A DNA stretch of 64,000 bases. Origin: Tillus elongatus. Its lineage: Eukaryota; Arthropoda; Insecta; Coleoptera; Cleridae. The notes under the pieces are model-generated. The model made no database searches and was not told where the DNA came from. It saw only the letters and a program-made list of their open reading frames with translations. A program made the position numbers and the translations under genes. The stretch lies in the NCBI GenBank assembly GCA_964006375.1, contig OZ023270.1, positions 73,250,082 through 73,314,081 on the forward strand, written 5' to 3'. Below, piece by piece: positions 59,913-64,000 of the stretch. How positions within the stretch are numbered: the first letter of the stretch is position 1; each line of letters opens with the position of its first letter.

Positions 59913-60121
59913 TTCCAAGTCAACAAACGAGGGTGCATGTTCTTTCAAAACAGACGGTGAAACCGGTAGGAGACAGGGTTGATCTAGCTTGTTACTTGGA
60001 TGACGCTGATATCGTAAAATCAAACTGGAGAAAAGTAAATCCACAAAGTATTGACACTCTTCTAACGGCTGGAACTATCAAGCTTACCGAAGATCCAAGA
60101 GTTTTTTTAAATTATGATGCC
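59913..60121 (+). CDS. Ig domain 6, A exon
   Basis: Phase 1 entry (completes Val), phase 0 exit before GTAAGT. Codes VHVLSKQTVKPVGDRVDLAC (first Cys), DDADIVKSNWRKVNP (core Trp, with unusual S-N-W) and LTEDPRVFLNYDA. The most divergent A exon. Confidence 0.88.
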
Positions 60122-60238
60122 GTAAGTTTAGTGTTCGATTTATTTAGTTTATTATTTATTATTCAGTTGGACAAAAAATCATCTACATTTGTCAAAAATC
60201 TTTGCAGTTGAAATGCTGTTCTATTGTTTTAATGTAAC

Positions 60239-61418
60239 TACTAAAATTTCTTGAAAAACACAGGCTAATCCACGACAGGCAGTATGTATTCCGTCAGCGC
60301 AGATCAACTGCAGGCCTCCTTTCCTTTGTCACCCATTCTTGGAACAAGTCTATGGAACTACACGGTGAATCCGAGATTGTCGCTCTAGACATATCCAAAG
60401 CATTCGACCAGGTCTGGCACACAGCGCTGCTTAACAAACTTCCGACCTATGGCCTACCACCAAAAACTCTGTACCTGGACAGCAAATTTCCTCTCCAACC
60501 GGAGCATTTCTGTTGTCGCGGATGACCATTCCTCTAAACTGTATCCAATTAATGCAGAAGTCCCTCAAGGTTCAGCTTTAGCCCCTACTTTGTTTCTTCT
60601 CCACATCAATGACTTCCTCCAATGACAGCACCCTCCTCTCAAATATACAATATTCTAAGCCTGTCTCTTTAGCCCAATTAGATGAGGATCGCAGACTCAT
60701 GGAGGGTTCTGTCTCTGTGATCTCCAAAAAACATTGGACTGGGGAAGTAGAAATCTTGTACAATTCAACTACATCAAGTCTCAGTCTTGCCTTCTATCTC
60801 ATAAGAGATACACCAGCCCTAGACCCATCACAATTAACAACCAAGTTATTCAAAGTAATGAGTCCTTTTCGCTTGTTGGCATTTCTGTGGATCGAAATCT
60901 CAATTGGCACCAACATGTCACATCAATTGCAGAAGCGGCTGCTAAGAAATTAGGTTTACTCTGCAGGGCTCGCAAATACTTTTCACCAGCTAATTTCTAT
61001 ACCTTATGTACTTCACAAATAAGGCATAACCTCCAATACTGCTCCCATATTTGGGGTGCCGCTGCCGCTTCTACACTCGCTATCCTGGACTCCATTCAGC
61101 CAAAGGCTACCATTCCTTGCCCGTCGACGTGCCGTTGGTGACCTTTCTTCCATAGTTCCTCCACCTGCTGCTCCCAACAGATCTGTCAGGGGAACAGAGC
61201 GAATGCACCTTTTTACTGTCCAGGTCACCAGAGATAGAACATCTTGTTATGTCCGCTCTTTTGTCTTTTGACTTCCAAGTTGTGGAACTCCTTGCCGGCA
61301 CATGTTTTTCCTCCTCCCCCGAACCTCCAAACCTTCAAGTTCAGAATTAAAAAGTTGCCTCTTTCCTCCTTGTCGACACCCACGGTACGATAGTATTTAG
61401 GCTGTAAGCCCTCGTGGT
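60239..61418 (+). mobile_element. LINE-A copy h, 5'-truncated
   Basis: Starts at KFLEKHRLIHDRQYVFRQRR and continues ALDISKAFDQVWHTALLNKL and GVPQGSALAPTLFLLHIND-like coding. The SYADDSTLH box is deleted (SNDSTLLSNIQY remains, 60615-60655). Thumb and tail follow, the (CT)n region is absent, and the 3' terminus is complete. Confidence 0.85.
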
Positions 61419-61712
61419 AAAATATATGAAAAAAAGATAGAACAAAATGAAAGGGGCTGATTGAGACAAAAAGTCATACTACGAGGCAGCATGATGATAA
61501 ACTGTTATTAAAGAGGTACCAAAAACAAATGCCTGATGTCAAGTTTGATAATTTTTCTTGCACCTGAACATAATTCTCAGACAATATTGACTTCGTTTAT
61601 AGCTTCGTTCAATTAAAAAAGCCTAAAGATGGTCTATTTATGTTTCATGTCACAGAAATATCTAAGGTAAGTTTCTTAACCGAGTAAATTTTTTTATTGT
61701 TTTTTGTTTCAG
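61419..61712. other. Intron sequence before Ig domain 6 B exon
   Basis: AT-rich, ends at the acceptor TTTTTTGTTTCAG. Confidence 0.45.
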
Positions 61713-61920
61713 GCAACAAAAATATATACTGTAACAATTTCCAATCTTAAAGAAGATGACAGTGGAGTTTACCGATGTGCCACACGTTTAGAACAAGATT
61801 CAGTAGCTGACGATGTTCAGCTTGTCGTAACTGGCAACAGACAGCCAGGTCCAACCGCAGGACAATCAGTCTTCTTCTATCCTAATACATCTGACGTAGT
61901 AACTGCTTCAGAAAATGACG
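61713..61920 (+). CDS. Ig domain 6, B exon with extended linker
   Basis: Phase 0 to phase 1. Codes TKIYTVTISNLKEDDSGVYR, then the second Cys, DVQLVVTGN, and about 20 further residues (PGPTAGQSVFFYPNTSDVV) that start the next domain (VTASENDG). Longer than the other B exons because the A strand of the following C2 domain is included. The next intron is only 93 bp. Confidence 0.9.
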
Positions 61921-62013
61921 GTAAGGTACAATTTTATACGTAACATGCAGAACCTAAATGAAACTGTGAAACAAAAGAATCTTATATAAGCAAACTTTTC
62001 ATGATGATTACAG

Positions 62014-62205
62014 GTGTGCAACTGGAATGTTACGCCGGAGGTAATCCACCCCCACGAGTTGTATGGACAAGGCCCAATCATGATTTTCTTCCGAACGCTG
62101 AGCGGCAATTTGTCGGCAATGTATTAAGAGTGGACAGCATAGAGAGAATTAACGCTGGAATATACCAGTGTGTTGCCGACAATGGTTACGGATCACCTAT
62201 AACCA
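62014..62205 (+). CDS. C2/I-type Ig domain in one exon (lachesin Ig2-like)
   Basis: Phase 1 in and out (donor GTAAGT at 62206). Codes VQLECYAGGNPPPRVVWTRP (Cys and Trp), FVGNVLRVDSIERINAGIYQ, then CVADNGYGSPIT. ECYA-G-P-P---W and Y-C-VADNG are the hallmark of the second Ig of lachesin and relatives, supporting the family call. The next exon lies beyond the window. Confidence 0.92.
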
Positions 62206-62436
62206 GTAAGTGTGAACCATACTTAACATTTGTGCGGGCAAGGGTTACATAGAACAGCAACTGAGATGCCCAACAAAAAATGACAGAAATATCAACTACC
62301 AGATATCGAACCCCAGCACTCCGCGTAAATAACACAACGCAAGTTCCACTAAAATATAGCCGGTTTCCAAAAGAATCACAAAGAAGCTGATAAACAAGTA
62401 TAAATTTGTTACTATGTAATTTAATTTCATTAGCTT
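62206..62436. other. Intron sequence, no gene seen
   Basis: AT-rich, unrecognised. Confidence 0.4.
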
Positions 62437-62667
62437 GAGTTCACCGGCCGCCAACAGCTGAGTTTAAGCGCTCATCTCTTGATTACCGATACATTGCAAC
62501 AGTTGGAGACTGATGAACATACTGTTGGCCTCAAGCACTATTTTGTGATGTTTGTCTGTCATTCCGCTTTGACAAATCGGCAACAGTTGAGATCCAGCGG
62601 AAACTCAGCGTGACTGGTGAACGCATACGTTGACACAACTATTCAACTGTTGGCGCCTGGTGAACTC
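62437..62667. mobile_element. MITE with inverted ends GAGTTCACC-GG-GCCAACAG
   Basis: The left end GAGTTCACCGGCCGCCAACA matches the reverse complement of the right end (TGTTGGCGCCTGGTGAACTC) with few differences. 231 bp, non-coding. Confidence 0.75.
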
Positions 62668-62743
62668 GACCATTGACAAAAGAAAGGATATTCACTGTAT
62701 CCGCGAAATATATCAAAAATTAAAGTTTTGTATAAAAAAATAA

Positions 62744-62988
62744 TTCTGGACGCAGCAAGTGCGTTATGGTAGTCAATTTTCATTAAAATGTTTTTAATAG
62801 CAAATATGTGTATTTTTTTAAAAAGCAGGCATCAAATTTGGTTACCAGTATAACCTATATAATAAAAATAAGGTGCCATGTTTCATCAAAATAACTTTAT
62901 TGTTTGAAAATGTACAAAAATGTTCGAAAGTTAACTTAAAGCATTTGATCAAAATTTGCTACCATAACTCACTTGCTGCGTCCAGATT
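62744..62988. mobile_element. MITE with inverted ends TCTGGACGCAGCAAGTG
   Basis: The left end TCTGGACGCAGCAAGTGCGT and the right end (CTCACTTGCTGCGTCCAGA) are inverted copies of about 30 bp. 245 bp. One-ended relatives occur at 48018, 53208 and 40051. Confidence 0.8.
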
Positions 62989-62990
62989 TT

Positions 62991-63315
62991 CTTACAAATA
63001 TGCATTATATTTCGATGGAAAATGCAAAAATGCAATAAGATAAGACGTGTTTCATTAAAAAAAAAGAGAGAATTTGTATCACCAGTGACTTATGGGCCAG
63101 CCTATGATTGTAGAAATATTTTTTTAAGATGTAGCTCAAGACACCCTATATTAATTATAGGGTGTCTTGAGCTACATCTTAAAAAAATATTTCTACAATC
63201 ATAGGCTGGCCCATAAGTCACTGGTGATACAAATTCTCTCTTTTTTTTTTAATGAAACACGTCTTATCTTATTGCATTTTTGCATTTTCCATCGAAATAT
63301 AATGCTTGTTTGTAA
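62991..63315. repeat. Near-perfect 160-bp inverted repeat (giant hairpin)
   Basis: Arms 62991-63150 and 63156-63315 are complementary apart from about four bases near the tips and a one-base length change in an A/T run. Spacer TTAAT (63151-63155). The arms code nothing longer than 60 residues. Confidence 0.95.

Positions 63316-64000
<685 letters not shown>

Noticed and set aside
63022..63204. 60-residue frame MQKCNKIRRVS...
   Set aside because: Lies across the giant hairpin; no family features.

Overview
The window looks like arthropod, most likely insect, nuclear DNA. It is AT-rich, has GT-AG introns, long (TA)n arrays, and many insect-type non-LTR retrotransposons, MITEs and tRNA-derived SINEs. 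There is no prokaryotic gene organisation. Only about 2.4 kb (under 4%) is recognisable host coding sequence. Species cannot be determined from the sequence alone.

One host gene runs along the whole + strand. Fourteen exons (the first cut by the window start) can be placed by frame, phase and splice consensus: 1-66, 4171-4373, 10111-10255, 10340-10533, 18371-18518, 20465-20667, 25052-25190, 31051-31247, 41034-41205, 46980-47176, 55420-55570, 59913-60121, 61713-61920 and 62014-62205. They encode a lachesin-like immunoglobulin-superfamily protein in which the V-type Ig domain is repeated six times. Each copy is split over two exons: an A exon entering in phase 1 and ending in phase 0, carrying the first Cys and the Trp, and a B exon ending in phase 1, carrying the Tyr-x-Cys. 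A single-exon C2/I-type Ig domain follows that closely resembles the second Ig of lachesin. The gene continues beyond both window edges. Every two-exon unit is phase-symmetric, so whole domains could be skipped or duplicated without breaking frame.

The introns are a graveyard of mobile elements. Present are two head-to-tail R1-like LINE fragments (690-3535); a gutted Ty3/gypsy element with one LTR and a tRNA-Leu-type primer site (6976-9691); eight copies of one LINE family with YADD-type RT (called LINE-A here); a 5.2-kb full-length RNase H-bearing LINE with 12-bp target duplications (34106-39326) plus three shorter copies; two R4/Dong-like LINE tails; a Jockey-like fragment (21833-23350); a CR1/Jockey-group LINE (49269-52079) inside a (TA)n tract; two mariner-like transposase relics; two tRNA-derived SINEs; an hAT MITE with an 8-bp duplication and intact empty sites; several foldback elements and MITEs; and ~0.4-kb tandem repeats.

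The most notable non-protein signal is a hammerhead ribozyme at about 40172-40230. It has a complete catalytic core, a palindromic stem III that would require dimer formation, and internal-loop stem I. Related, decayed hammerhead-like motifs lie at 31356-31398 (minus), 43621-43708 and 46587-46760, two of them in foldback repeats.
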